Assembly: GCA_015056585.1 (NCBI GenBank) | Contig: SVFZ01000026.1 | Location: 1-64,000, forward strand | Length of the DNA: 64,000 nt | Origin: Butyrivibrio sp. | Lineage (GTDB): Bacteria > Bacillota > Clostridia > Lachnospirales > Lachnospiraceae | Direction: 5' to 3' | Shown: positions 19,811 through 29,045 of the stretch, one piece after another | Numbering within the stretch: the first letter of the stretch is position 1 | Layout: each line of letters begins with the position of its first letter | Position numbers and translations under genes: made by a program | The notes under the pieces: model-generated | Seen by the model: the letters and a program-made list of their open reading frames with translations, nothing else | Told to the model about the DNA's origin: nothing | The model's database searches: none

Positions 19811-20605
19811 TTATTTCTGTAAAGCCAGCTTGTTTACAAGTTTCTGTATTTCATTGTAATCATATCCTGCCCTGGAGAGTAATGTCCTCCTCGTGGGATT
19901 GGTCTCTTTAGTTCCCCATTTATTTGCAAGCACTTCTCTTGCTATCTCCTCATTGGTCTTTTTTGTGGGAGTAGTTGCAATCAGTGATACTACACCGTCA
20001 TAATCCACATCCAAGTCGCATCTCGTTCTTATGCCTGCTACATTTCCCTTTGATGAGTACTGCCAGGCTACAGCTATCCTTGGAGATGGCTTGAGACTTG
20101 ATGTCTTATTGTAGGCTCCTGAATCCTTGCTTGGGTATCTGGCTATCCAAAAATCGAAATCTCTCTTAAGGTCATCGTGAATAAGGCGAATATACCAGTC
20201 ACGATTGCAATAGATACCAACGTAATAACCAGCATTAATAAAAATATCGGAATACTGATAAGCAAGATTTCTAATATATGACTTCCCCTTCGCATCTACA
20301 GTCTTGTCCTCCAAGTCAAGCCATATGCCATATTCAAGCTTTCTACCATTAAGATGCTTCAAAAGAGATCTTGCATCTGCTTCAGGATCTGTCATGGAAG
20401 CCCTGGCTATATAGATATATACACCTCTAGCCAGTCCATGCTTCCCGGCTTCAGCATAGTTATACTCAAAGTACTCATCTATCCTGTGGCTCTGGGCCTC
20501 ATACTGGCATTTCAGGATGGCAAACTTTTTATTGTCCTTTGACACCTGCTGCCAGTCAATCTGTCCCTGGTGGTGGCTTACGTCTATTCCAAACACTTCT
20601 CCCAT
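19811..20605 (-). CDS. GH25 lysozyme endolysin
   Basis: FGIDVSHHQGQIDWQQVSKDNKKFAILKC, YGIWLDLED, YYVGIYCNRDWY. Confidence 0.88.
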   Translation of the reverse strand: MGEVFGIDVSHHQGQIDWQQVSKDNKKFAILKCQYEAQSHRIDEYFEYNYAEAGKHGLARGVYIYIARASMTDPEADARSLLKHLNGRKLEYGIWLDLEDKTVDAKGKSYIRNLAYQYSDIFINAGYYVGIYCNRDWYIRLIHDDLKRDFDFWIARYPSKDSGAYNKTSSLKPSPRIAVAWQYSSKGNVAGIRTRCDLDVDYDGVVSLIATTPTKKTNEEIAREVLANKWGTKETNPTRRTLLSRAGYDYNEIQKLVNKLALQK

Positions 20606-20606
20606 A

Positions 20607-20918
20607 TCAGTCCTCCTTCACATCCTCCAGCTGCCTGAGGAGCTGCACGGTCTTGTCGTACCCGATCATCGATCCGATCCAGACTACAACTATCATGAGC
20701 ATCAAACAGATGATATTGTTTACAGTCCACGGGATTCCCAGGAGCATGTATGCGCAGGCTGTGCCAAGGCCTCCTACCACCACTGCATTTATGAGTGCAA
20801 TAACATTGGCGGAATAGTCCTTGCCTGCATTCATATATGCTCTTTTTACTGCTTCAGTGAGAAGGGCAGAAACAGCTGCCCCAGCTGTAAAGATTGAAAT
20901 AAACAATGTTACTGTCAT
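20607..20918 (-). CDS. Phage membrane protein, holin candidate
   Basis: Three hydrophobic segments; next to the endolysin gene. Confidence 0.55.
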   Translation of the reverse strand: MTVTLFISIFTAGAAVSALLTEAVKRAYMNAGKDYSANVIALINAVVVGGLGTACAYMLLGIPWTVNNIICLMLMIVVVWIGSMIGYDKTVQLLRQLEDVKED

Positions 20919-21184
20919 TCCTCCAATCCTCCTTTTCCTGCTTTAAAATCCTCAAGCTCCTGCTTTTTTTGTTGCTTAGTTTCAAAATATGCCTTAGCCA
21001 TATATCCCAGGATCACTGCAACCACTTCCGTAATCCACGCAATCCCAAGCTCAGTGCAAGGGTCTTTCCCAAGAAAGGCCAGTACATAAGGAACCTCTGC
21101 ATTGATGACTCCTATTACGAGAAGCGATTTTACAGCTTTCTTGGTATATGTCTTAAAAGTTTCATATTTTCTCTTGATACTCAT
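20915..21184 (-). CDS. Phage holin-like membrane protein
   Basis: Two hydrophobic segments and charged C-terminus; next to the endolysin gene. Confidence 0.55.
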   Translation of the reverse strand: MSIKRKYETFKTYTKKAVKSLLVIGVINAEVPYVLAFLGKDPCTELGIAWITEVVAVILGYMAKAYFETKQQKKQELEDFKAGKGGLEE

Positions 21185-21195
21185 GTAGTCACCTC

Positions 21196-21555
21196 TTACT
21201 TCTTGGCCAGGTAATTATGCAGGATCTCCTTTGCCTTCTTAAGATCGTCCGAAGGCGCCTTATTCTCTGTAAGACAATACTGAATTTCAAACTCGATGAG
21301 AGCCAGTACGCAATGGATGAGTACATCGTTTGCTTCATCATGCTCCCGGAATTTATCATTCCCTTTATGAAGAGCATCTTTGATGTCTTTAACGTCCTTC
21401 TCAAGATCTGTGACTCTCTTCTCGATAGTCTCCTGAGGCTTTCTTAAGAATTTCCTTAAGGTGTATAGCAATGTGATAATGGTTGCTGCTGATATGAACA
21501 GCTGCATTCCTGTTAAGATCAACTCTACTGTGCTCATTATCCCTCCCTCGAACAA
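21196..21555 (-). CDS. Small phage membrane/coiled-coil protein
   Basis: N-terminal TM segment then charged helix; lysis region. Confidence 0.45.
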   Translation of the reverse strand: MFEGGIMSTVELILTGMQLFISAATIITLLYTLRKFLRKPQETIEKRVTDLEKDVKDIKDALHKGNDKFREHDEANDVLIHCVLALIEFEIQYCLTENKAPSDDLKKAKEILHNYLAKK

Positions 21556-21734
21556 ATTGCATTGTCAATGCATTCTTTCATAACAGCTACGTGATTTATT
21601 TTCTGCACTTCTTTGCTTTTATCCAGTTCTTCGCCTGGGACATACTGTAAAAGTAAAAGGAACAGGTTGTCTATCACATCAGCCTGCTCCTTTATGATCA
21701 TGTTCTGTCTTTCAATAAGCTCAGTTAAGCTCAT
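21537..21734 (-). CDS. Small phage protein
   Basis: 65-aa ORF overlapping neighbours in a tightly packed operon. Confidence 0.4.
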   Translation of the reverse strand: MSLTELIERQNMIIKEQADVIDNLFLLLLQYVPGEELDKSKEVQKINHVAVMKECIDNAICSREG

Positions 21735-21883
21735 TCATCTTCTCCGGACACAACAGTTCCATCCTCGTTGATAACAAAACCATCTGCCTCAATGATTGCT
21801 CTTACAGCATCCTGGCGTTTCTTTGGCACAGAAAAGAAGTTCTTTCCATCTTTCTCACAAGCTGTAGCATATACTCTGTTCAT
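21731..21883 (-). CDS. Small phage protein (50 aa, absent from ORF track)
   Basis: Manual translation MNRVYATACEKDGKNFFSVPKKRQDAVRAIIEADGFVINEDGTVVSGEDE; AAGGAGG upstream; stop overlaps next start. Confidence 0.6.
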   Translation of the reverse strand: MNRVYATACEKDGKNFFSVPKKRQDAVRAIIEADGFVINEDGTVVSGEDE

Positions 21884-21894
21884 AGTGTTCCTCC

Positions 21895-22350
21895 TTAACC
21901 TTCAATCTCTTCAGACAGCTCCATAACAGCCGCTCTGAGTTCAACAATATCTGTCACATTTGCTTCTGTCTCTTCGGAAGTTTCCATGAGGCCTTCCCTT
22001 GTGTCAGCGATATCTTCCTCACTGATTTCGATCCTGATTGTCAGTTCATCATTTGTGGCCGGAACAACATCCTCATTCTCTCTGAATACCCCATTGTCAT
22101 AAATGTACTTTCCAGGAGCGTAATCATCAGGAATAATGTCGCACGGAATAACATCAAGGACATTGTAATAGTCCTCTGTGAAGGACTTTAATACGAATGG
22201 CCTTATTGTGCTCTCTGAGCTTAATACTCCCAGAGCCTCTTCTCTGTCTCTTACAATGACAGTTTTACCGGTAGTCTGATTTTTGCCAATAAGAATACAG
22301 TCTTCCGTGACATCGATCACTACCTGATTAAGGTTTACATGAACAAACAT
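21895..22350 (-). CDS. Phage tail-end hypothetical protein
   Basis: 151-aa ORF in operon; overlaps the RT gene end by about 20 bp. Confidence 0.5.
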   Translation of the reverse strand: MFVHVNLNQVVIDVTEDCILIGKNQTTGKTVIVRDREEALGVLSSESTIRPFVLKSFTEDYYNVLDVIPCDIIPDDYAPGKYIYDNGVFRENEDVVPATNDELTIRIEISEEDIADTREGLMETSEETEANVTDIVELRAAVMELSEEIEG

Positions 22351-23554
22351 CTCTCTCCTCCTTCATTGATTCTATGAATAGCTCATCAAAGAGCTTATCC
22401 ATCCTTGTTATTGTTTCGTATTCATTCTTGTATTTCTTGGAATAGTGCTGAGAAGTGGCCGGAGTATGTTTAAGATATCCTCTCCATGACCTGTATTGCT
22501 GCTCTATCATCTTGTAAGTCAGCTCACCCTCATCCATGAGGCGTTTAAACTTCTTAAGCTTCCGGCGCTCGTAAGTGATGTTCTTTCTTGAGTGCCTGGT
22601 GATTATCCGGCCAGAATCCTTGAGAATATATCTTTTCTTCAGAATGGTAAATCCTTTTGAAAGCTTCGTGATATACGTTTTTCTTTCTGAAAGGATTATT
22701 CCTAAACTTTTGGTAATAATTCTGATACTCTCAAGGATCCTCTCTGCCTCTTCTTTAGTCTCACAAAACAGATAAAAGTCATCGTTATATCTGTGATAGT
22801 GCCTGACTCCTAAAACTGTCTTGATATAATGATCCAACTTGTTAGGTATCGATATCGCATAGATCTGATTGAGTTCGCTGCCAAGGCCAAGTCCTCTTTC
22901 TCCATAGTGACTTATGGACTTCCTTGTGTACTCAACAAATCTCTTATCTTCAAAGTGTTTATCGATGATCCCAAGAAGGACATCATGATCAATGCTGTCG
23001 AAAAATGAAGTAAAATCTCCCACGATAACATATCCACTATTTCCATGAAAGTGATACCAGTTGTGAAGATGCTTAAGTATTCGCTTTCTCGCATAGTCTG
23101 TCCCTCTTCCTTTGAGGCTGGCGCTGTTATCATATATGAGAGAGTTCCGCAGCATAGGAACAAATGAGTTTACAGCCAGGCTCTTTTCGATGCATCTCTC
23201 CGATATATGGATGCTCCTTATCTTACGTTTCTTGCCTCTTTCATATATCTCGAACTGATAGAATCCTTTGAAAGTGTCTTTGCCCTCTTTCAGATTCCTG
23301 TGAGCGCGGTGGCTATTCCTGCAAAGATTAAAGCCATATCTCTGGACTGAAGACTTCCATCTTACATTACCTCTGCAATTAAAATATGCTTTTATATGCT
23401 CAGTCATGGAGATAGCCTTGTCATAGTCTCCATACAAGACATTCAGCTCATGCTTTCTCTTTAGCCTTTTAGCTTTTCTCCTCTGATACCTTAACTCATG
23501 TCTTTCTTTTGAGTTCACCCTGTACAGCGTTCCTTTCCCGGCTATTAGCTGCAT
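22328..23554 (-). CDS. Diversity-generating retroelement reverse transcriptase
   Basis: RT motifs YVIVGDFTSFFDSIDH, GLGLGSELNQIYA, RYNDDFYLFC (YxDD); adjacent to TR, Avd and VR. Confidence 0.93.
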   Translation of the reverse strand: MQLIAGKGTLYRVNSKERHELRYQRRKAKRLKRKHELNVLYGDYDKAISMTEHIKAYFNCRGNVRWKSSVQRYGFNLCRNSHRAHRNLKEGKDTFKGFYQFEIYERGKKRKIRSIHISERCIEKSLAVNSFVPMLRNSLIYDNSASLKGRGTDYARKRILKHLHNWYHFHGNSGYVIVGDFTSFFDSIDHDVLLGIIDKHFEDKRFVEYTRKSISHYGERGLGLGSELNQIYAISIPNKLDHYIKTVLGVRHYHRYNDDFYLFCETKEEAERILESIRIITKSLGIILSERKTYITKLSKGFTILKKRYILKDSGRIITRHSRKNITYERRKLKKFKRLMDEGELTYKMIEQQYRSWRGYLKHTPATSQHYSKKYKNEYETITRMDKLFDELFIESMKEERDVCSCKP

Positions 23555-23717
23555 AGCTCATGGACATGAAACAGGGTGCCAAGCCTGCCATGCAAGAAGC
23601 GTCCGTCCATGAGACATCATGATGTAAAATTTACCTTTTCAGGAAGGTCATAGGCTCCTTCATTACTTTTTATCAGTGCTTTCACTCATAAGAGCTACTT
23701 TGTCGTTATCTTTGTAA

Positions 23718-23843
23718 TGAATCAGGGGAGCACACCATTAGAGTTGCTGGCGTTGTTGTTGTTCGGAGCGCCCGAAGTGTTGACATTGCAGAAGTTCGTG
23801 CTGTTGCTGACATTCGGCGAAGCCAACCAAACATTCACGGCGG
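23718..23843 (-). repeat. DGR template repeat (TR)
   Basis: 126 bp aligned without gaps to VR1 (14 differences) and over 112 bp to VR2 (16 differences), all at TR coding-strand adenines; AAC/AAT-rich. Confidence 0.96.
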
Positions 23844-23858
23844 TAATAGCCTATAACC

Positions 23859-24263
23859 TTATTTCATTCTTGTTTTATCTGATTCTATCCAGTTCTTGAT
23901 CAGTTTCTCTTCTTTCTGAAGCATCTCTCCAATTTCCAGGAGAATCCCTTCCGGGATCGTGAAGTCAAGCTCTTCGGCCAGGATGATCTTTCTGAAGAGA
24001 AATTCTATCCGGATGAGAGCTTCCTTCTGATAGGTGAGCCTTCTTTTTAAGAACTCCGGCGAGAGATCTGTCTTGTTGGCCGCCTCTATATAATCGACCA
24101 GCTTGTGCGCATCCTCTATCATGGATGTAACGAGGATAAACCTGTATCTCTTTGGAAAGTATTTCTCATTCATGCACAGCTTTATGATCCTGACTTCTAT
24201 CTTCCTGGCATCATCCCTGACTGCAAAGGGAGACTCGCTTCTGAATCTTGCAAGTACGCTCAT
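23859..24263 (-). CDS. avd: DGR accessory variability determinant (Avd-like, four-helix bundle)
   Basis: 134-aa helical basic protein, between VR1 and TR; bundle-like sequence FILVTSMIEDAHKLVDYIEAANKTDLSPEFLKRRLTYQKEALIRIEFL. Confidence 0.8.
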   Translation of the reverse strand: MSVLARFRSESPFAVRDDARKIEVRIIKLCMNEKYFPKRYRFILVTSMIEDAHKLVDYIEAANKTDLSPEFLKRRLTYQKEALIRIEFLFRKIILAEELDFTIPEGILLEIGEMLQKEEKLIKNWIESDKTRMK

Positions 24264-24275
24264 GTGTCTCCTTAT

Positions 24276-24297
24276 GTGGGCGCAAGTGTGCGCCCAC
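24276..24297. promoter_or_regulatory. VR1-downstream hairpin (candidate DGR target-recognition cruciform)
   Basis: Minus strand GTGGGCGCA-CACT-TGCGCCCAC, perfect 9-bp stem, 45 nt from the VR1 end. Confidence 0.7.
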
Positions 24298-24322
24298 GAT
24301 TATGCTGATTCCCTCCTTCTGC

Positions 24323-25225
24323 TTACGCAGCCGGAGCAATTCTGAAGCAGGGGAGCACACCATAAGAGTTGCTGGCGCCGTTGGAGTACGGAGCGCCCGA
24401 AGTGGCGACAATGCAGAAGGCCGTGCTGTCGCTGACATGCGGCGAAGCCAACCAAACATTCACGGCGGCTCCATTTACTCCCTGAGTCCTTACTCTACTG
24501 GCTGCGTTAGTAAATACTGGGTACTGGTTATTTACTGAGTTCTCAGTGCTTCCAGAATATGTTATGCCACCAAATACCTCTTTCTCAGTAGGGATCCAGA
24601 TCTTGTCATTCGATGTGACAATCTGGTTGACCTGAGAGCCTGATGTTGCCTTAACAGGCTTTGCTGATATAACAGCCTGGAGATCTGAAGGAAGTGATGT
24701 GATAAAAGTCTGATTGAGCCAGGTCCTTAAATCAGATGCATTCCAACCTCCGGCGTTAGTATTTGAAGTGTGGTGCTGTCTTGTGTTGGCCAGACAGTTG
24801 GCAGGGATAAAGTCAACCTCTCCAAGGCCGTAGGTGTTGACATTGGCCTCAAAGTATACAACCTCTCCGCCGGAGAGTGTAACAGTGAATCTGTCTCCGT
24901 TATGAATATAAGAAGCTGCAAGGCCGCTATCGATGATCCTCTTGACACCATCCCAAGTTGCAGTTGTAAGCCCCATGTCTAACTCATGGTATTCACCGAA
25001 ACCACATACAACATATGTGGTGTAAACCACAGTGCTTCCATTAAGAAGCTGGACAGTATACTTGTCTCTTGGCGGTACTATGACCTTGACAACCAGGCTT
25101 GAGCCTATGGTAGTTGTTGATATTACCGTTCCGGCACTAGATGTTACCTTGATTTTCTTGTTTTGATCTGCTGATGCGCATTTGCATACCAGCTGACAAA
25201 AAGCTCTGAATCCTACTTCTGACAT
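24323..25225 (-). CDS. DGR variable target protein 1 (tail-associated, DUF6273-like variable domain)
   Basis: C-terminus VWLASPHVSDSTAFCIVATSGAPYSNGASNSYGVLPCFRIAPAA overlaps VR1; downstream of tail fiber gene. Confidence 0.88.
   Translation of the reverse strand: MSEVGFRAFCQLVCKCASADQNKKIKVTSSAGTVISTTTIGSSLVVKVIVPPRDKYTVQLLNGSTVVYTTYVVCGFGEYHELDMGLTTATWDGVKRIIDSGLAASYIHNGDRFTVTLSGGEVVYFEANVNTYGLGEVDFIPANCLANTRQHHTSNTNAGGWNASDLRTWLNQTFITSLPSDLQAVISAKPVKATSGSQVNQIVTSNDKIWIPTEKEVFGGITYSGSTENSVNNQYPVFTNAASRVRTQGVNGAAVNVWLASPHVSDSTAFCIVATSGAPYSNGASNSYGVLPCFRIAPAA
24343..24468 (-). repeat. DGR variable repeat VR1
   Basis: Gap-free 126-bp alignment to TR; 14/14 substitutions at TR adenines. Confidence 0.95.
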
Positions 25226-25236
25226 TCCATTTCCTC

Positions 25237-26928
25237 CTATGCAGTCTTTGTTACAGTTATGGTCTCAACACCAGCTGTCGTAAACGAATGAGATATTGTA
25301 TATACATCACCGGAGGTATATGTAACTACTTCCGTATAGCTCAATCCGTTGGCATTGTATGTTGTGACTGTAGTTTTTTCCGGGTCAACATCCGTAATCG
25401 TTAGCCCATTGCTTGACGGAGTTATGGTCTCCGTTCCAACCAGTGGAGTGCTTCCACCTCCCGTAGGTGGCACCGCCCAGTTACCTGCACCATTCATGAA
25501 GTGCGTAGCATCTCCATCCAGCTTCTTTAATAATCCGTTTGCGCTGGTGGTTGCCACACCATATGTTGTATTGGTAGTCGGTGGTGTGTATCCGAGTGCA
25601 TCAGTAACATTGGCCTTGGTCAACTCACTTCTTATGGTGGCTGATGATTTATTCTCCACATTACCAAGTCCAACCTGAGTCTTTGTGACGCTGTGGGGAT
25701 TGGATGTGTTGGCTAAATGTGAGATAAGGCTGCTTATGGCTTTGGCTATCTTTCCAAACGCTGTTGACAGTACTTCTCCACTCACAAGTTCAGCGTTTTC
25801 TGAAGCAGCTGTGTAGGTAACAGTCTGGTTATTGGTTGTCACATTTGGTACATTTCCAAGCCCTATGTTGCTCTTAGTGATATTTACATTTCCGGTCCTG
25901 TAATTGGATTCACCGTCTCCTTTGACCCCTGTTACAGGAGCGCTTGGAATATCCGCCTCAGTTATGTATCCTACGTCATTGGTCCATTGTGATATGTTGT
26001 CATTTATACCAAGCTGCGACTTTGTGACTCTGTGCGGATTAGATGTGTCGGCCAGATGTGCTATGAAGCTCTTAATTGCCTTTGCAATCTTTCCGAATGC
26101 AGTTGACAATGTTTCTCCGCTGGTCAGTTCAGTATTGCTGGCCGCTTCTGTGTATGTCGGCGTCTGGTCATTTGTTGATACGTTAGGTACATTGCCAAGT
26201 CCAACCTGAGTCTTTGTGACATTATGAGGATTTGATGTGTCTGCAGTATGGTCCGACAGATTCCCTGAAAGCGTCTGCACAAGGCTGTTAAGCGCAGCTG
26301 CGCTGTCAGCGTGCGAACTAATCCAGTCTGATATCTCCTTTAATGTGTCAAAAGAAGCAGGGGCATCCGCTATGACTGCAGCTATGGCATCGTCAATAGC
26401 TTTAGAGACCGAGCCTGCACCAGATCCATTAAGTGTATCTATAGCACCAGACAAGGCAGCTTCAGCAATCTGAGCCCTAGTCTTCTCATCGTTAACTGCT
26501 TTATAAACAGAGCCGTTACCGGTTCCATTAAGAGTGTCGATCAGAGCCTGAAGTGCAGCTTCAGCAATCTGAGCCCTAGAGCTCTCTGAAGATATGTTGC
26601 CGCTTAGAGTACTTTCTACTCCCTCTGCCCTTGTTCTTTCAGCCGAAACGCTGTCGCTCAGATTTCCCTCTGCCGTCTGAGCACGCGACTCTTCAGCTCC
26701 TACGGCACTCGCGACATGGTTATATAAGCCATTTACATTGTCGTCCATTATCGACAGCTGGCTGTTTACTTCTGTAATCCTTCTTACTAACTCTTCTATC
26801 GTGGCCTGATTCTCTACTTTGTAATCATCAAGATTTTCGTCGTTTTCCTTGACTCCATCCTCAAGATGATTTAAAGATGTATCTGTGATCAGCTCACGGT
26901 CCTGCCATGTATGCTTATCGTAGCTCAT
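25237..26928 (-). CDS. Phage tail fiber protein
   Basis: Repeated ADTSNPHNVTKTQVGLGNVPNVSTNDQTPTYTEA fiber repeats and RAQIAEAAL coiled-coil repeats. Confidence 0.85.
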   Translation of the reverse strand: MSYDKHTWQDRELITDTSLNHLEDGVKENDENLDDYKVENQATIEELVRRITEVNSQLSIMDDNVNGLYNHVASAVGAEESRAQTAEGNLSDSVSAERTRAEGVESTLSGNISSESSRAQIAEAALQALIDTLNGTGNGSVYKAVNDEKTRAQIAEAALSGAIDTLNGSGAGSVSKAIDDAIAAVIADAPASFDTLKEISDWISSHADSAAALNSLVQTLSGNLSDHTADTSNPHNVTKTQVGLGNVPNVSTNDQTPTYTEAASNTELTSGETLSTAFGKIAKAIKSFIAHLADTSNPHRVTKSQLGINDNISQWTNDVGYITEADIPSAPVTGVKGDGESNYRTGNVNITKSNIGLGNVPNVTTNNQTVTYTAASENAELVSGEVLSTAFGKIAKAISSLISHLANTSNPHSVTKTQVGLGNVENKSSATIRSELTKANVTDALGYTPPTTNTTYGVATTSANGLLKKLDGDATHFMNGAGNWAVPPTGGGSTPLVGTETITPSSNGLTITDVDPEKTTVTTYNANGLSYTEVVTYTSGDVYTISHSFTTAGVETITVTKTA

Positions 26929-27668
26929 CCGCCCACCTCACTCACGTTTACAATTGCCTGGCCAACACGTGAAGCTTCGACATTAAGAGTTTCTGTGTAG
27001 CCGCTGCTGTTGTAAACCGTCGTTTTTGTTGTGATGGTCTGTCCGGAACCAATATTCTGTACAAGCTCCTCAACCATCGTCATGCCATCTTCACTGTAGG
27101 TTGTTGTCTTTACAGAGCCATCTGCAAAAGTCTGGGTCTCTGTTCTGCCATCAGCACTATAATTAACTGACTTGGATTGCAGTCCAGGGCTTTCCATATA
27201 GTCTGCTTTGGTAAGCTTGTCAAATTCTCCGGTGATGGTCTCAAAGGTCTCTATGATGCTCTGGATTTCTCTTGTCGTCACTGTGAATGTGGCCAGTTCC
27301 ATCTCAAATATGCCATTGTCGAAGTTTACATTATCGTCCTGTTCAAGATCCGGGAGTGAAGCGCCGGAATAGGCAATAAGCTCAATGGGCTCATCCGTGT
27401 TTGAGAGATCCATTCTCACATAAATCCTTCCGCGATACGTTCCTGATGAAGGCATCCTTACTTCAAGATCCGTGTCGTATACTTCAAACAACCTTCCCTT
27501 GATCATTCCGTAGCCAGCTGACATATGAAGGGAGTTACCGCTTACATAAGTTACATTGCAACCTATGTAGATTCCGTTCATACACGTAAGCGCGTCCCTT
27601 ACTACAGCATCATGGAGTGGAGTGTTCAACTCTCCGCTCCAGGTCTTTAATACAATATTGTCTGCCAT
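26925..27668 (-). CDS. Phage baseplate/fiber-attachment protein
   Basis: Position between tail endopeptidase-like and fiber genes; beta-rich NVTYVSGNSLHMSAGYGMIKGRLFEV. Confidence 0.6.
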   Translation of the reverse strand: MADNIVLKTWSGELNTPLHDAVVRDALTCMNGIYIGCNVTYVSGNSLHMSAGYGMIKGRLFEVYDTDLEVRMPSSGTYRGRIYVRMDLSNTDEPIELIAYSGASLPDLEQDDNVNFDNGIFEMELATFTVTTREIQSIIETFETITGEFDKLTKADYMESPGLQSKSVNYSADGRTETQTFADGSVKTTTYSEDGMTMVEELVQNIGSGQTITTKTTVYNSSGYTETLNVEASRVGQAIVNVSEVGG

Positions 27669-27671
27669 CTT

Positions 27672-29045
27672 CTAGCTCCTTCCTTTTATCTGTTTGGTAA
27701 GTTCAATCCTGACGTTTCCGTATATCAGCTTTACCGACTTATTTGTAACTTCTCTTCCTGTGAGGATTGTTCTGTAAGTACTGCCCTCATCAATGACATC
27801 CGTGAGCTGGCCAACTGACAGATCCTCAGGTGTAACAAGAGCATCATGCGCAAGGCATTCAATCTCAATGAGATTTTCATACTTGTTTGATCCAAATGTC
27901 TTTGCAGCCTTGTCTTGTGCTTTCTGATTGAACTCTGTCAGGGCCATCAGTACGCACCTGTTAGCGTACTCCTCTGTTATGACGTATTCATCTACAAGCT
28001 CCGTCATAGCATCTTTATCCCATCCTGCCACCAGGCCATCCTGATCAACAGTTATTGAGATGCCATCGACAGTGTTAAGTTCAACAGCTGCTGCCTCCTC
28101 ATCAGCTATAGTTTCCTCATCCAAGCTCTCGCCTTTCTCAAGTTTTTTCTGAGCTGATGTAATTTTAGATATCCCACTCGTAAGAGTCTTCTGATAATTT
28201 GCCTCGTACTCAGAAGCCGTCTTTGTAGAAACAGATTCAAGCTTGGGAGTGACCGGGCTTATCCTGTTGTCTGCGACAGTATCATAAGAGCCATCAGGAT
28301 GAAGGTAGTACGTCGTTCTCATCGAGCAGTCTTTCTTGTTGTATATCAGGTCCTTGTTGATCTCTTTCTTGATGGTCTTATATTTGACGCTTTTGGAGAT
28401 GATATTAGGAAATTCTGTCTCTATAGTCTTCACTGAAGCAGTATTTTTAGAAATTGTCGCCCTGATAGCCTTCGCTCCGATATCCCACACAAAGGACAGT
28501 CTGACTTCATACTTCCTGAATGCTCCAAGTATAATGTCATCAAGAAGGTTGACTTTGGTATAATGATCTGTATCATTATCTGCAGATATATCCAGAGTCC
28601 ATCCTGTTGTGCTTCCCTCTGCTGTCAGGGTCAAGCCTGGTATCCTCTGGTACTCATCCCCAGATACAAATACTTCAGCTATCCTGGCCATGATATACTG
28701 CTCAAGACTTCCGATTCCCAGCAGATCAATGTCTGCAAGAATGTCCACATCAAAGCATCCCATTATGTCAGTGTATGTGACATCAATCAGCTTCTTTTCT
28801 TTCTCCGTGCCCTTTTCTACTTTGGATACAATGCCCCAGATTTCTTTTTCTCCGTTAAGGATCCTTAGATAATCATTTACCGCAACTCTTGTTGGTGTCG
28901 GTATCTCTACCTTGTTTTTTTCCGGGTCCAAGTAGTCATATTTGTACTTGAATTTTTCATTGTTTATTCCGGTATGATCCTTGTAGTTAAAGTTGCTATC
29001 ATATATCTCAACATTAAACGGTCTCATATAATACTCTGGCCTCAA
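27672..29045 (-). CDS. Siphovirus tail protein (Gp37-like/tail-associated lysin-like)
   Basis: 457 aa, RPFNVEIYDSNFNYKDHTGIN start; between Dit-like and fiber genes. Confidence 0.65.
   Translation of the reverse strand: MRPEYYMRPFNVEIYDSNFNYKDHTGINNEKFKYKYDYLDPEKNKVEIPTPTRVAVNDYLRILNGEKEIWGIVSKVEKGTEKEKKLIDVTYTDIMGCFDVDILADIDLLGIGSLEQYIMARIAEVFVSGDEYQRIPGLTLTAEGSTTGWTLDISADNDTDHYTKVNLLDDIILGAFRKYEVRLSFVWDIGAKAIRATISKNTASVKTIETEFPNIISKSVKYKTIKKEINKDLIYNKKDCSMRTTYYLHPDGSYDTVADNRISPVTPKLESVSTKTASEYEANYQKTLTSGISKITSAQKKLEKGESLDEETIADEEAAAVELNTVDGISITVDQDGLVAGWDKDAMTELVDEYVITEEYANRCVLMALTEFNQKAQDKAAKTFGSNKYENLIEIECLAHDALVTPEDLSVGQLTDVIDEGSTYRTILTGREVTNKSVKLIYGNVRIELTKQIKGRS

Noticed and set aside
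19603-19911. ORF across attL
   Set aside because: Reads through the tRNA remnant and arm sites; no support as a gene.
22328-23554. RT as a group II intron maturase or Abi-type RT
   Set aside because: No intron domain V/VI-like structure noticed nearby; adjacent TR, VR and Avd fit a DGR.
23717-23899. Plus-strand ORF (60 aa) across the TR
   Set aside because: Antisense to the TR; the TR is explained by its VR homology and strand-specific adenine pattern.
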